Below, in pieces: positions 1 through 7,832 of a stretch of DNA of 28,391 nucleotides. The position numbers were made by a program, and so were the translations under genes. Location: contig JASHPV010000087.1 in the NCBI GenBank assembly GCA_030037875.1, positions 1 to 28,391 on the forward strand, read 5' to 3'. The notes beneath the pieces are model-generated. The model worked only from the letters and a program-made list of their open reading frames with translations, was not told the origin of the DNA and searched no databases. Source of the DNA: Thermoplasmata archaeon. GTDB taxonomy: Archaea > Thermoplasmatota > Thermoplasmata > Lutacidiplasmatales > UBA184. Every line of letters starts with the position of its first letter. The stretch's first letter is position 1.

Positions 1-54
1 AATCTCGTTACCGAAAAGAATGTGCTGGGCTCGCTCCGCAAACCAATCGCATAG
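1..54 (+). CDS. Possible 3' tail of a truncated plus-strand gene
   Basis: Frame 1 is open from the window edge to a TAG at 52-54 and would encode a C-terminus ending in LGSLRKPIA. It would converge on the glycosylase gene, leaving about 100 bases between. The opposite strand is also open from the edge to about position 130 in one frame but has no start codon there, so it is an alternative. Nothing else recognisable is present in 55-151. The call rests only on an open frame and plausible residue composition. Confidence 0.2.
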   Translation, partial: NLVTEKNVLGSLRKPIA

Positions 55-151
55 GAAGCGAAACGCCCTCGGGAACCTGTTGGGAAAGTACCGCCCCAGG
101 GTTCGCGCCGGCGCGGACGCGCCGAGGCTACCCTTCTCGTCCCCGCGTCTC

Positions 152-781
152 CTAGAGGCTCTTGGCTCGGACGCCACCCATCCGCTCGATCCCTTGACGA
201 CGGAAACAACGGACGGAATGGTCGTTGACGATCCCAGTCGCCTGCATCCACGCATAGACGATGACGGGGCCCACGAACTTGAACCCCCGTTTTTTCAACG
301 CACCGGATACTTCCTCGGACAGAGGGGTCTTCGAAGGTACCGGACCCCTGTTCTGGATCGGCTTCCCGCCGACCAACTCCCACACGAACGACGAAAAGTC
401 CTTTCCCTCCGCCCGGAGCGTGAGATAGGCGCGAGCGCCGGTGATGGTCGCATCGATTTTGGCCCGGGAACGAACGATGTCCGGGTCTTGGAGAAGTCGC
501 CTTACATCGCCTGCCCGGAACCGCGCGACGAGACCCGGGTCGAAGTTCTTGAAAGCCTTTCGAAAGGCCTCGCGCTTCCGTAGGATGGTGGTCCAGGAGA
601 GACCGGCCTGGAACCCGTCAAGCATCAGCTTCTCCCAGAGCTTACGGCTGTCATATTCGGGCACGCCCCATTCGTCGTCGTGATAGGCACGCAGGAGCGG
701 GTCCCCTTCCGCCCAGGCACATCGGGTAACGGTGTTCGGGCCAACCGGGGAAGGCCGTGTCGGATGGACTGCTGGATTCAT
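152..781 (-). CDS. tag: DNA-3-methyladenine glycosylase I (Tag family)
   Basis: Base-excision repair enzyme that removes 3-methyladenine from alkylated DNA. The 209-residue product carries the Tag signature: the zinc-binding set Cys21, His34, His188 and Cys192, with the same 13- and 4-residue spacings as in the E. coli enzyme, the YHDDEWG block at 33-39, and the QAGLSW block at 58-63. The residue aligned with the E. coli catalytic-pocket Glu38 is Asp55. The ATG at 781 is the only usable start before the first zinc ligand. It has a GAGGT directly upstream and no clear TATA box. The gene is divergent from the Cas4-like gene, with 26 bp between starts, which suggests overlapping control regions. 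Identification is firm; its association with the neighbouring nuclease as a repair unit is inference. Confidence 0.93.
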   Translation of the reverse strand: MNPAVHPTRPSPVGPNTVTRCAWAEGDPLLRAYHDDEWGVPEYDSRKLWEKLMLDGFQAGLSWTTILRKREAFRKAFKNFDPGLVARFRAGDVRRLLQDPDIVRSRAKIDATITGARAYLTLRAEGKDFSSFVWELVGGKPIQNRGPVPSKTPLSEEVSGALKKRGFKFVGPVIVYAWMQATGIVNDHSVRCFRRQGIERMGGVRAKSL

Positions 782-807
782 ACCTCTAGGGCGCCCACGC
801 GGGGTCG

Positions 808-1608
808 ATGGCCGCTCAACTCCAACTCCAACCCCTCGAGCATGTCACTCCTCATGACCTCGTGACCTATTCTCGGTGCCCGCATGAGATGGAGCTCGCC
901 CATGCTCATCACCTCTCGGTCATCACCGGTCGCTCCGTCGCAGCCCGGACGCCTCTCGATGTTCAACCCCTACGGCACTCCCCACTCTTCACTCCCCCTG
1001 ATCGGGGGGTCATTGTGAACGACGGGCGACTCGATGTGGCCTCGGACGATTATCTCGTCTACGAGGACGACGGCGAGCGGGACCTACCGGTACTCTTCGG
1101 CGACACACAGGTCCGCCTCGACGCTCGTTACCGTTCCCCCCATACGACCCTGATCGATACGGGGATGGGACTCAGCGGCCGGCCGGATTTCATCATACAG
1201 CGACGAAGCGGCGAGGTCGTTCCGGTGGAGTACAAATCCACCCACCTGTTCGTGGGTTACCATCAGAGCCATGGCCGAGCCTTCGACGTGATCCAAGCGA
1301 TCGCCGAGTGCCGACTGGTCCACACCGCGTTCGGTCGACGGCCGAGCCACGGGATCGTACTCTACGGCGACGTGGCCGGCGAGGGTGAGCACGAGGGATG
1401 GGTTCAGGTTCCGTACGGCGACGCCGAGGAAACGTGGCTACGGGCGGCGATTGCCCAAATTCGTTCCGACGGCGTACGGGCTCCGGTACCGGCCGAGCGG
1501 AATTGCGCGAGCTGCTTCCCGAACCGGGAAGGGATCTGCCGGTACGCCGCCGCTCGATACGGGAACGGGCAAAGATCTTCGGCCGGATGGACCCCGCCTC
1601 GAACCTAA
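808..1608 (+). CDS. Cas4-like / RecB-family PD-(D/E)XK nuclease with Fe-S cluster motif
   Basis: A 266-residue protein with the architecture of Cas4-type exonucleases: one N-terminal Cys24 (in YSRCP), a central PD-(D/E)XK core with Asp127 in GRPDF and Glu141-x-Lys143 in the VEYKS strand, and a C-terminal cysteine triplet Cys233-x2-Cys236-x7-Cys244. The four cysteines are the usual ligands of a 4Fe-4S cluster in this family. No CRISPR repeats, cas1 or cas2 lie within the window, so it is an orphan and may act in repair or general DNA processing. The divergent tag gene supports a repair reading, weakly. The start is ATG 808; a weak TATA-like TTCATACC about 30 bp upstream would make the mRNA nearly leaderless. 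The stop codon interlocks with that of the next gene in a CTAA tetramer. Confidence 0.85.
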   Translation: MAAQLQLQPLEHVTPHDLVTYSRCPHEMELAHAHHLSVITGRSVAARTPLDVQPLRHSPLFTPPDRGVIVNDGRLDVASDDYLVYEDDGERDLPVLFGDTQVRLDARYRSPHTTLIDTGMGLSGRPDFIIQRRSGEVVPVEYKSTHLFVGYHQSHGRAFDVIQAIAECRLVHTAFGRRPSHGIVLYGDVAGEGEHEGWVQVPYGDAEETWLRAAIAQIRSDGVRAPVPAERNCASCFPNREGICRYAAARYGNGQRSSAGWTPPRT

Positions 1609-1877
1609 TCGACCCCAACGGTGGTCGATTTCGGCCGACGCGTAGAGGTCAGCTCGATCTGGCGTCCACCTACCTGGGCGAAGCACCCCAGCCCCCGACC
1701 GTTCTGGTTCGCGCGGATGGTCATCCGGACGACGAGGTCGAGGTGGTCGTGCGGAAGACGGATCGCACCGCTCCGCGACAGCTGCCCTTCGATTTCTTCG
1801 AGGGTGGCGAGACCGCCCAGGCGCTCCAGGACCTCCACGATGCGGTCCACGACTCGGTCTTCGGAGAACGCGGTCAT
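1605..1877 (-). CDS. Small hypothetical protein, possible winged-helix fold
   Basis: A 90-residue ORF filling the gap between the Cas4-like gene and the lyase gene. The N-terminal half (about residues 7-35) has alternating hydrophobic positions of two amphipathic helices (VVDRIVEVLERLG, then ATLEEIEGQL) like the start of a winged-helix domain. The later segment around residues 45-78 could form the wing strands. A GGAG lies 7 nt before the ATG. It follows the lyase gene by 89 bp on the same strand, so it could be the local regulator of the hydroxyproline cluster, but no diagnostic motif proves DNA binding. The last 4 nt overlap the stop of the convergent Cas4-like gene. Competing longer frames here look like shadows. 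Confidence 0.55.
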   Translation of the reverse strand: MTAFSEDRVVDRIVEVLERLGGLATLEEIEGQLSRSGAIRLPHDHLDLVVRMTIRANQNGRGLGCFAQVGGRQIELTSTRRPKSTTVGVD

Positions 1878-1966
1878 TACACGACTCCAGGGGGATTCCT
1901 CCTACTTGCTGAATGGTCCAAACCGGGGCGACCCGGGTTGGACTGGCCGGTGCTTCCCATCGCGGA

Positions 1967-2872
1967 CTAGGACGGCGGGAGCCTCTGGGGACGGGTACGC
2001 AACGCGACCTGCACGGTTTCGATCGCTTGCGTGCGTTCTTCCCCCTCCAACTCGAGGCGCGGAGGGCGTACACGGGCGGGGCCGTGCCCTGTCTCCGCTT
2101 GCAGGAGCTTGATCAGCTGCACAAACTTGGGAGAGCTATCCATCCGGAGCAGTGGGAGGAACCACCGATAGACCTCAAAGGCCTCGGACCGTTGACCGGA
2201 CGCCGCCAGGCGGAACAGCTCCACCGACTCGCTCGGCAACGCGTTCGCCACTCCCGCCACCCAGCTGGTCGCGCCCGCGTCGACGCCTTCCAGGACCGCG
2301 TCATCGACCCCGACGGAAATCGCTAGGCGCTCTCCCAGCAGGGCTCGAATTCCGGTGATACGACGGACATCCGCGCTCGATTCCTTGACGGCGACGAGGT
2401 TCGGGTGGTCCGTCGCCAGCTCGAGTAGATGGTCCGGGAGAACGTCGGTCCCATACGCGATCGGGTTGTTGTAGAGCATGCATGGAAGGGCTGTGGCCCG
2501 GAACACGGCCGAAAAATGTTCTCGGGTTTCCCGCCGATCACCCCGGTAAACGTATGGGGGAAGCACCATGAGACCGGCCGCACCCGCCTCCTCGGCCTCC
2601 CGGGCCAACTCCACCGCTCCCGAGGTCCGCAACGACGCTACGGCCGCCACCACCGGTCCACGTCCCTCGAGCGCATGAACGGCCGTGTCGATCACGGCCC
2701 TTTTCTCTGCCCGGTCGAGCGTGCCCCCTTCTCCCAGGGACCCGAGCACGATGACCCCCGTGCACCCACGTTCCACGAGCCAACGACAGTGCTGCCCCAG
2801 AGCGAGGAGGTCGATCGAAAGATCACTTCCGAACGGCGTGGTGACCGCCGGGATCACTCCTTTCCACTTCAT
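1967..2872 (-). CDS. DHDPS/NAL-family lyase, probable pyrroline-4-hydroxy-2-carboxylate deaminase
   Basis: A class I aldolase-fold protein of the dihydrodipicolinate synthase family (301 residues from ATG 2872). It shows the phosphate/carboxylate loop GSLGEGGTL at residues 44-52 (usually GTTGE), the Tyr134 of LYNNP, and the Schiff-base Lys163 in AVKESS. Family members catalyse DapA, N-acetylneuraminate lyase, KDG aldolase and Hyp-pathway reactions; sequence alone does not separate them. Position after a hydroxyproline epimerase and a DAO-type dehydrogenase favours the deaminase that turns delta1-pyrroline-4-hydroxy-2-carboxylate into alpha-ketoglutarate semialdehyde. A GTG 24 nt upstream is possible, but homologues start at the MKWKGV-type segment. 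The family and fold are certain; the substrate is an inference from context. Confidence 0.82.
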   Translation of the reverse strand: MKWKGVIPAVTTPFGSDLSIDLLALGQHCRWLVERGCTGVIVLGSLGEGGTLDRAEKRAVIDTAVHALEGRGPVVAAVASLRTSGAVELAREAEEAGAAGLMVLPPYVYRGDRRETREHFSAVFRATALPCMLYNNPIAYGTDVLPDHLLELATDHPNLVAVKESSADVRRITGIRALLGERLAISVGVDDAVLEGVDAGATSWVAGVANALPSESVELFRLAASGQRSEAFEVYRWFLPLLRMDSSPKFVQLIKLLQAETGHGPARVRPPRLELEGEERTQAIETVQVALRTRPQRLPPS

Positions 2873-2942
2873 CGAGTCGTCCCCGGGCCAACACACGATA
2901 GGAGATGTCCGTTCATGCCAGGTCTGGGCTTCAAATCTCTCT

Positions 2943-4094
2943 TCATGCCGGAGGATTAGGCGTCGACCCGCTGTCGAGGTCGCTCAGAACACGTTTCGGA
3001 AGGTATGGATCGATCGGAATCTCAGAGTTCCGTCCTACGAGGTGGTCGGCGATGAGCCGACCGGTGGCCAACGCCATGGTGATACCGAGACCCTCATGCC
3101 CGGCGGCCAGGTAAACGCTCTCTTGGGGCGGCCAGGGGCCAATCAAGGGAAGGCCGTCGCCGGATGCCGGGCGGAGACCCACCGCCGTGCGGCGGACGGA
3201 AAATTGCCGGAAACCGGGCATATACTCCACCGCACGGTCAATCATCGCCTGCACCACGGACGGGTCCACGGAACGGTCGGCGATTCCCAGCTGCCGGGAG
3301 GAGCCGACTCGGATCTCTCCCCCGGGACGGGGTTGGACGCTGAACGAGACCGAGTCCGTACTCAAATCATGGGCGCGGCGCACGTAACCCGTTTCGATCA
3401 GCTGATGGCGAACGAAGCCAGGGTGGGGTTCGGTGTAGGCGAGGTGCCCTTTCCGGGGCCGCACCGGGACGCCTGGGGAGAGCGCAGGGGCCGCGACTCC
3501 CCCGGCATTGATGAGGTGGGCCGCCGTCACGAGCTCGCCCCCGGCCAAGCGGACGGACGAGCGCTGCAACGCCTCCACCCGACGGCCGGTCCGGATTTGG
3601 CCGCCGGCCGACCCGACCCGCTCGAGGAGCATCCGGGTCACCACCGTGGCCGTGACCACGGCATCCTCCCGCATCCAGAGACCCCCGGTCAATCCCGGCC
3701 GTAGGTTGGGCTCCTCGCGGCGCAGGGACTCTCCGTCCAGGACCTCCGAGGGAACACCCCGCGACGAAAAGAAGTGGTGCCGGCGTTCAAGGGCCCGCAG
3801 TTCTTCTTCGTCGGCGGCGACCCAGATCGTCCCCATTCGCTCGAATTCGGCCGCCGCTGGGAGTTCGGCCGAAAGCTCGTTCCAGAGCCGCACGGAGAGA
3901 CGGGTCAACAAGAACCGGGGCTCGGAGTCGTCTTCGACGAGGATGTGGCCGCTGTTCACCGAAGTCGCCCATCCTCCCGGCTCGCCCCCCTCCAGGACTA
4001 CCACTCGAAGGCCCGCGCGACTGCATTCCCAAGCGCAGCTGGCGCCGATGATGCCGGCTCCGACGACGGCTACGTCGAACTGCGGGGTCGTCAC
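2943..4094 (-). CDS. FAD-dependent D-amino-acid oxidoreductase (DAO family), probable D-hydroxyproline dehydrogenase
   Basis: The product (383 residues) begins with a Rossmann dinucleotide-binding motif GAGIIG at residues 12-17 and the ribose-binding acidic Glu35 at the end of the second strand. It ends with the DAO C-terminal flavin motif GLRPASGDGLPLIG followed by AAGHEGLG. The preferred start is GTG 4094, which interlocks with the epimerase stop as GTGA and has a GAGGGG 9 nt upstream. An ATG 18 nt further upstream lacks a ribosome-binding site. Tight coupling to the epimerase predicts the second step of hydroxyproline breakdown, oxidising cis-4-hydroxy-D-proline to delta1-pyrroline-4-hydroxy-2-carboxylate. 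Glycine oxidase or another D-amino-acid dehydrogenase are alternatives. No signal peptide is visible. Confidence 0.85.
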   Translation of the reverse strand: MTTPQFDVAVVGAGIIGASCAWECSRAGLRVVVLEGGEPGGWATSVNSGHILVEDDSEPRFLLTRLSVRLWNELSAELPAAAEFERMGTIWVAADEEELRALERRHHFFSSRGVPSEVLDGESLRREEPNLRPGLTGGLWMREDAVVTATVVTRMLLERVGSAGGQIRTGRRVEALQRSSVRLAGGELVTAAHLINAGGVAAPALSPGVPVRPRKGHLAYTEPHPGFVRHQLIETGYVRRAHDLSTDSVSFSVQPRPGGEIRVGSSRQLGIADRSVDPSVVQAMIDRAVEYMPGFRQFSVRRTAVGLRPASGDGLPLIGPWPPQESVYLAAGHEGLGITMALATGRLIADHLVGRNSEIPIDPYLPKRVLSDLDSGSTPNPPA

Positions 4095-5026
4095 GCAGGA
4101 ATCCCCTCGCAAAACGGATCCCGCTCGTCGAGCAAGAGGTCGGACTCGGCCGTCACATACGCGTGTCCGGTGATCGTGGGCAGAACCCCGGAACCGTGCG
4201 GTTGGATCCTTCCCTCAAACACGCCCCCGAGGATGCTCTCTTGCTTCCATACCTCTCCCGGCCTCAGCTTCCCTCGTGCGAAGAGCGTCGCGAGCTTGGC
4301 GCTAGTGCCGGTTCCACACGGCGACCGATCGTACATCCCCCCCGGGCACAGCACGAAGTTTCGACTGTTGGCTCCCCGGTCAGAGGGTCCGGAAACCTCA
4401 ATGTGATCGATGACACCACCGTGGTCGCCGGACAACCCCGTCTGTCGAACCGCGGCTTGAATCGCTTGGGTGAATTCCATCAGTGACGAAATGTTGGATC
4501 GGACGACCGGGCAGGGAGATGTGTTGGTCAGAAAGAACCAATTCCCTCCCCACGCAACGTCTCCGACTACCTTCCCGTAGCCCGGCACATCCAGGGTGAC
4601 ATCTTGTCGAGTACAGCGACTCTCCACGTTCTGGAACGAAACCGCCCCGTTTGCAAGAAGCTCGGTCCGCACCGTTCCGACGGGGGTTTCGATCACATGC
4701 GTCCCGGCGGTGAGTTTTCCCAGGTGCGCGAGTGAAACCATCACACCGATCGTTCCGTGTCCGCACATCCCTAGATACCCCACGTTGTTGAAGAAAATCA
4801 CGCCGGTCGTAGCCGCAGGATTCACGGGCGTTACGAGCAACGCCCCCACCGCCACTTCCGATCCGCGCGGTTCATTGACCAGGGCTCGTCGGAACCCGTC
4901 GAACTTCCGTTGGAATCGTTCCCGTCGGTCCGCTAACGCTCCGCCCCCCAAGTCGGGCCCGCCCGAGACGACCATCCGCGTCGGCTCGCCTTCGGTGTGG
5001 GAGTCGATCACACGGACCCGTTGCAT
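4091..5026 (-). CDS. 4-hydroxyproline 2-epimerase (proline racemase family)
   Basis: Cofactor-independent epimerase of the proline racemase family, 311 residues, the usual length. Both catalytic cysteines are present: Cys88 in MCGHGTIG and Cys237 in RSPCGTGTSAK, with Asp232 just before the latter. Having two cysteines argues against the trans-3-hydroxyproline dehydratase branch, in which one is replaced. GHG after Cys88 is typical of hydroxyproline epimerases rather than proline racemases. It would convert trans-4-hydroxy-L-proline to cis-4-hydroxy-D-proline, the substrate of the downstream dehydrogenase, with which it overlaps by 4 nt. It is the first gene of the minus-strand cluster and is divergent from an EamA permease across a 132-bp region. 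Confidence 0.9.
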   Translation of the reverse strand: MQRVRVIDSHTEGEPTRMVVSGGPDLGGGALADRRERFQRKFDGFRRALVNEPRGSEVAVGALLVTPVNPAATTGVIFFNNVGYLGMCGHGTIGVMVSLAHLGKLTAGTHVIETPVGTVRTELLANGAVSFQNVESRCTRQDVTLDVPGYGKVVGDVAWGGNWFFLTNTSPCPVVRSNISSLMEFTQAIQAAVRQTGLSGDHGGVIDHIEVSGPSDRGANSRNFVLCPGGMYDRSPCGTGTSAKLATLFARGKLRPGEVWKQESILGGVFEGRIQPHGSGVLPTITGHAYVTAESDLLLDERDPFCEGIPA

Positions 5027-5107
5027 GGGAAACAGCCCCGCCGGGCTTTGGAAGTTCTTGAGCTCGACGGCCGGGGCGCTCTCCGGTTTGCCTCTCCGGG
5101 CTAGCCT

Positions 5108-5117
5108 TCTTTAAGCC
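5108..5117. promoter_or_regulatory. TATA-like element between epimerase and EamA genes
   Basis: The string TCTTTAAGCC lies in the divergent intergenic region. On the plus strand its TTTAAG is about 45 bp before the permease ATG, which would give a leader near 20 nt. The core is nearly symmetric, so on the minus strand CTTAAAG could serve the epimerase with a leader near 55-60 nt. Assignment rests on position and A/T content only. Confidence 0.4.
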
Positions 5118-5158
5118 TGGAAACGACCCGGCGGGAACCCGGGGTTCCGTCGTTCCCC

Positions 5159-6022
5159 ATGTCGTTGCGCGATATCGGTTTCGGACTGGCCACGGCGTTC
5201 GGCTATGGAACCGCCGATTTCGTTGCGAAGCGGACCGCGGACCGGGTCGGCTTTGTCGAGACGCTGTGGTACCTCGAAGCGCTCGGGACGCCCATTTTGA
5301 TCGTCCTCGCTCTCCTTCTGGAGCATGTTGCCGTGCTACCGCTCGGCCCTCTCCTGCTCTTGGTGGGACTCTCCGGGTTCAGCGTGGTCGCTTCGTTCTT
5401 TCTCTATCGTGCCTTCGAGTTCGGGACGTTGTCGGTCGTCTCTCCCATCGCGAGCGGTTACCCCGCGCTCATCGTGATCTTGGCGGTCGTCGTTCTCCAT
5501 GAAGAGATCACCGCGGCCGACGCGATCGGAATCGTGCTCACCCTTCTGGGAGTGGTCCTCATCAGTCGGGTGACCACCGGAGCGGTCTCGAAAGCGAAGG
5601 ATCACCGGGTCGGCATTGTTTCGGCCGTCGCGGCGTTCGTCGGGTATGGCGTCTTCTATTTCGGGCTCAAGCTGGTCGTCGGGCCGATCCCGCCGGTGAC
5701 CGCCGCCGCATTGGTCCGGCTGGTCAGTCTGGCACCGGTCGCACTCGTTGCGGCCCAGCGCGGAGCTCTGCGATTTCCCCGGAAGGGCCTGGCCGGAGCA
5801 GCGATCACCATTGCCACCCTCGACAGCCTGGCTTTGGTGGCGTACAATCTGGGACTAGCCACCGGGCACTCGTTGGCCGTCCTGGGAACCGTGAGTGGCC
5901 TGTTCAGCGCCGTAACCGTGGCTTGGGCGGTCGTGCTGCTCAAAGAGCGGCTGAGTCCCGTTCAATGGGTCGGGGCCGCCGCCATCTTCGCGGGTATCGT
6001 CACCCTCGCCCTGGGCGCGTGA
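5159..6022 (+). CDS. EamA-family (DMT superfamily) permease
   Basis: A 287-residue very hydrophobic protein with about ten predicted membrane helices in two EamA repeats (roughly residues 5-142 and 152-286). The repeats share the pattern in which a helix rich in Gly/Ala is followed by a short loop with HEEIT in repeat one and KERLS in repeat two, a common DMT position. Such permeases move amino acids, nucleosides or other small metabolites. It is divergent from the hydroxyproline cluster, so hydroxyproline or a breakdown product is a possible substrate, but the sequence does not show this. The stop overlaps the next start (TGATG), so the two genes form a transcription unit. Confidence 0.88.
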   Translation: MSLRDIGFGLATAFGYGTADFVAKRTADRVGFVETLWYLEALGTPILIVLALLLEHVAVLPLGPLLLLVGLSGFSVVASFFLYRAFEFGTLSVVSPIASGYPALIVILAVVVLHEEITAADAIGIVLTLLGVVLISRVTTGAVSKAKDHRVGIVSAVAAFVGYGVFYFGLKLVVGPIPPVTAAALVRLVSLAPVALVAAQRGALRFPRKGLAGAAITIATLDSLALVAYNLGLATGHSLAVLGTVSGLFSAVTVAWAVVLLKERLSPVQWVGAAAIFAGIVTLALGA

Positions 6023-6450
6023 TGGTCGAGCAACTTTCGATGCCCCCCAAGGACTGGATTTCCATCTGGGAAAGGGCGTCCGCAGAAGCAGCGGGGCATC
6101 CGCCTTTCGAGGCGGTGTACCCGGGACCCGTCTGGGAGAGTGCGAGTCCGTTCGGGCCGGCCAAAGTGGGGGTCTGGAAGATTGCCGTGCTCGAGCGCCG
6201 ACCCGCCGCAGGGGCGGAACACTGGGGCCATCTCTTCGTGGTGCTAGGCGAGAACGCATCGAAAGTTGTCCTCCGTCCGGAGAGCGGGTTAACGGGAAAC
6301 CCAGACCGGCCCGAGCTGGAACCTCTCCCCGGAGAGTCCGGCGCTCAGTGGCAGATTCTGATTCGGCCTCGTTCGGCCGAAACGGCGGCTCGGTTGAGGG
6401 CGTTCGGGCTGGAGTTCCAACGCCGCGCCGTTGTGTTGGCGAGGGCCTAG
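6022..6450 (+). CDS. Hypothetical protein (142 aa), coupled to the EamA permease
   Basis: Starts at an ATG that shares its first base with the permease stop codon, so it is probably translationally coupled. The 142-residue product is soluble in appearance, with an N-terminal part rich in aromatic residues (DWISIWERA, FEAVYPGPVWES) and a mixed alpha/beta remainder. No signal peptide, membrane segment, cysteine pair or catalytic motif is visible, and I do not recognise the family. Its stop TAG is interlocked with the stop of the convergent MFS gene inside a palindromic CTAG. A longer upstream frame is only an extension through the permease gene. Confidence 0.7.
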   Translation: MVEQLSMPPKDWISIWERASAEAAGHPPFEAVYPGPVWESASPFGPAKVGVWKIAVLERRPAAGAEHWGHLFVVLGENASKVVLRPESGLTGNPDRPELEPLPGESGAQWQILIRPRSAETAARLRAFGLEFQRRAVVLARA

Positions 6451-7748
6451 CTCGTCTCCGCCCGGCCGCTGACGTGATCCTTGCCGGAGGCGAACATTCG
6501 AAGGTCCCGCAGCCCCGCCATGATCCCGCCGAGTACTGCAATACTTCCGCCAGCGGCCCAGTAGGTAAATGCGATCCCCTTGATCGCGGTGATCGCCCCG
6601 CCGACCGACTGGCCTACTGGAATCAGGGCAAAGCTCCCGGCCTCGTCGGCGGCGAACACGCGTCCAAGCAGCTCGTTCGGTACGGTCCGCTGGATTACGA
6701 CGAGGTAGATCGTTGTCAGCATGCCGATGAAGAAGCCGAACAGCGCCAGAGTGCCCACCGCGACGTACGGGGAGTGGGTGAAGGGGAGAATCAGCAGGGT
6801 CATACCCGTCAGGACCACGAACAAGGCGAGGTAGAGACCGGGCGATCGGCCGTACCGTATGGCGTTGACGGCGGAGGATCCGGCGGCCGTTCCGATGCTG
6901 ATGGCGAACGTCGCCGCTCCGAGCACCACCGCCCCGAGGCGCAGCCAGTCGTCCACGTAGAGCGGGATCTCGACGGCCGCCACGGCGTAGAAGAAATTGA
7001 TGCCGACCGAGACCAGGGTAATTTCCAGAAGTCCCGTTCGTCGGCCCAGATAGCGAAACCCCTCAGACATATCGCGCGCAAACGAATGCTGGGGTCCCTT
7101 CCGAATCCCGGTGACATCGCTTTCGAGCGTGGCGAGCGCGATCGCCGCCACCTCGAAGAACCCGAGCGGGATCAACAGCGTGAGCACCGCCCCCCACGGA
7201 GTGAGCAAGAAACCAGCCGAGAGCGTACCGACCCCCGAAGCGACGAGTCCCGCCGAGAGTATGACCCCGTTCGCGTGCCCGAGCGCTTCCTTCGAAACCA
7301 CCTGGGGGATGGAGGAATTGACGGTGGGTCGAGTCAATGCCGCCGCGAGCGCCACGAGCGCCCAGAGCGGGAGTATCCACAGGAACCACGCGGGAACGAA
7401 GAAGCCGGCGGGGCCGGGAAGAGCGACATGCGCCGTGGGATACACAAAAAACACAACCGCTAGCAGCGCGACGCCGAGCAGAGCGAGTCCATTGGAAATG
7501 CGCAGGAGCCGCCGACGGTTTGTTCGGTCCGCTAACGTGCCGGAAAAGAACGCCATCACGAGGGTCGGTACCGTGGCCGAGACCCCGAGAAGCGCCAACG
7601 CCCACGCGGCGTAGGCCGCGTGGTGCGGCGTAGCGAGCCCGTACGTGGAGACGCTCATCCACGCCAGGATAACGCCGACGGTAGGTGGCCCGGCGAAGCC
7701 GAACGCCCCGGCCACTAACAGGCGGACGAAGTCGAACTGAGAGGTCAA
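6447..7748 (-). CDS. Major facilitator superfamily transporter
   Basis: A 433-residue integral membrane protein with about twelve hydrophobic helices. The loop after helix 2 reads GTLADRTNRRRLL, the MFS motif A region with its Asp and following Arg cluster. A later loop near residues 355-365 (VPNELLGRVFAADEA) matches the repeated 'P.e..GRv.a' segment of MFS_3-type exporters. The start appears to be TTG at 7748: an in-frame TAG lies 33 nt upstream and no ATG or GTG intervenes. The substrate is unknown; relatives export drugs or siderophores. The gene ends in a 4-nt stop-stop overlap with the preceding hypothetical gene. Confidence 0.88.
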   Translation of the reverse strand: MTSQFDFVRLLVAGAFGFAGPPTVGVILAWMSVSTYGLATPHHAAYAAWALALLGVSATVPTLVMAFFSGTLADRTNRRRLLRISNGLALLGVALLAVVFFVYPTAHVALPGPAGFFVPAWFLWILPLWALVALAAALTRPTVNSSIPQVVSKEALGHANGVILSAGLVASGVGTLSAGFLLTPWGAVLTLLIPLGFFEVAAIALATLESDVTGIRKGPQHSFARDMSEGFRYLGRRTGLLEITLVSVGINFFYAVAAVEIPLYVDDWLRLGAVVLGAATFAISIGTAAGSSAVNAIRYGRSPGLYLALFVVLTGMTLLILPFTHSPYVAVGTLALFGFFIGMLTTIYLVVIQRTVPNELLGRVFAADEAGSFALIPVGQSVGGAITAIKGIAFTYWAAGGSIAVLGGIMAGLRDLRMFASGKDHVSGRAETS

Positions 7749-7832
7749 CGACGCAGAACGGAGCAGGCGGAGCCCCTCCTAGAGGCCGAGCCGGGTCGGG
7801 CGCAATAAGCCTTCCGAACGTGCCGGAGCAAG

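Noticed and set aside
808..1608. A CRISPR-Cas locus around the Cas4-like gene
   Set aside because: No direct repeats with spacers and no cas1, cas2 or effector-like product are found anywhere in the window.
4095..4112. Upstream ATG for the DAO-family gene
   Set aside because: It lacks a ribosome-binding site, while GTG 4094 has GAGGGG at good spacing and the common GTGA stop-start overlap.
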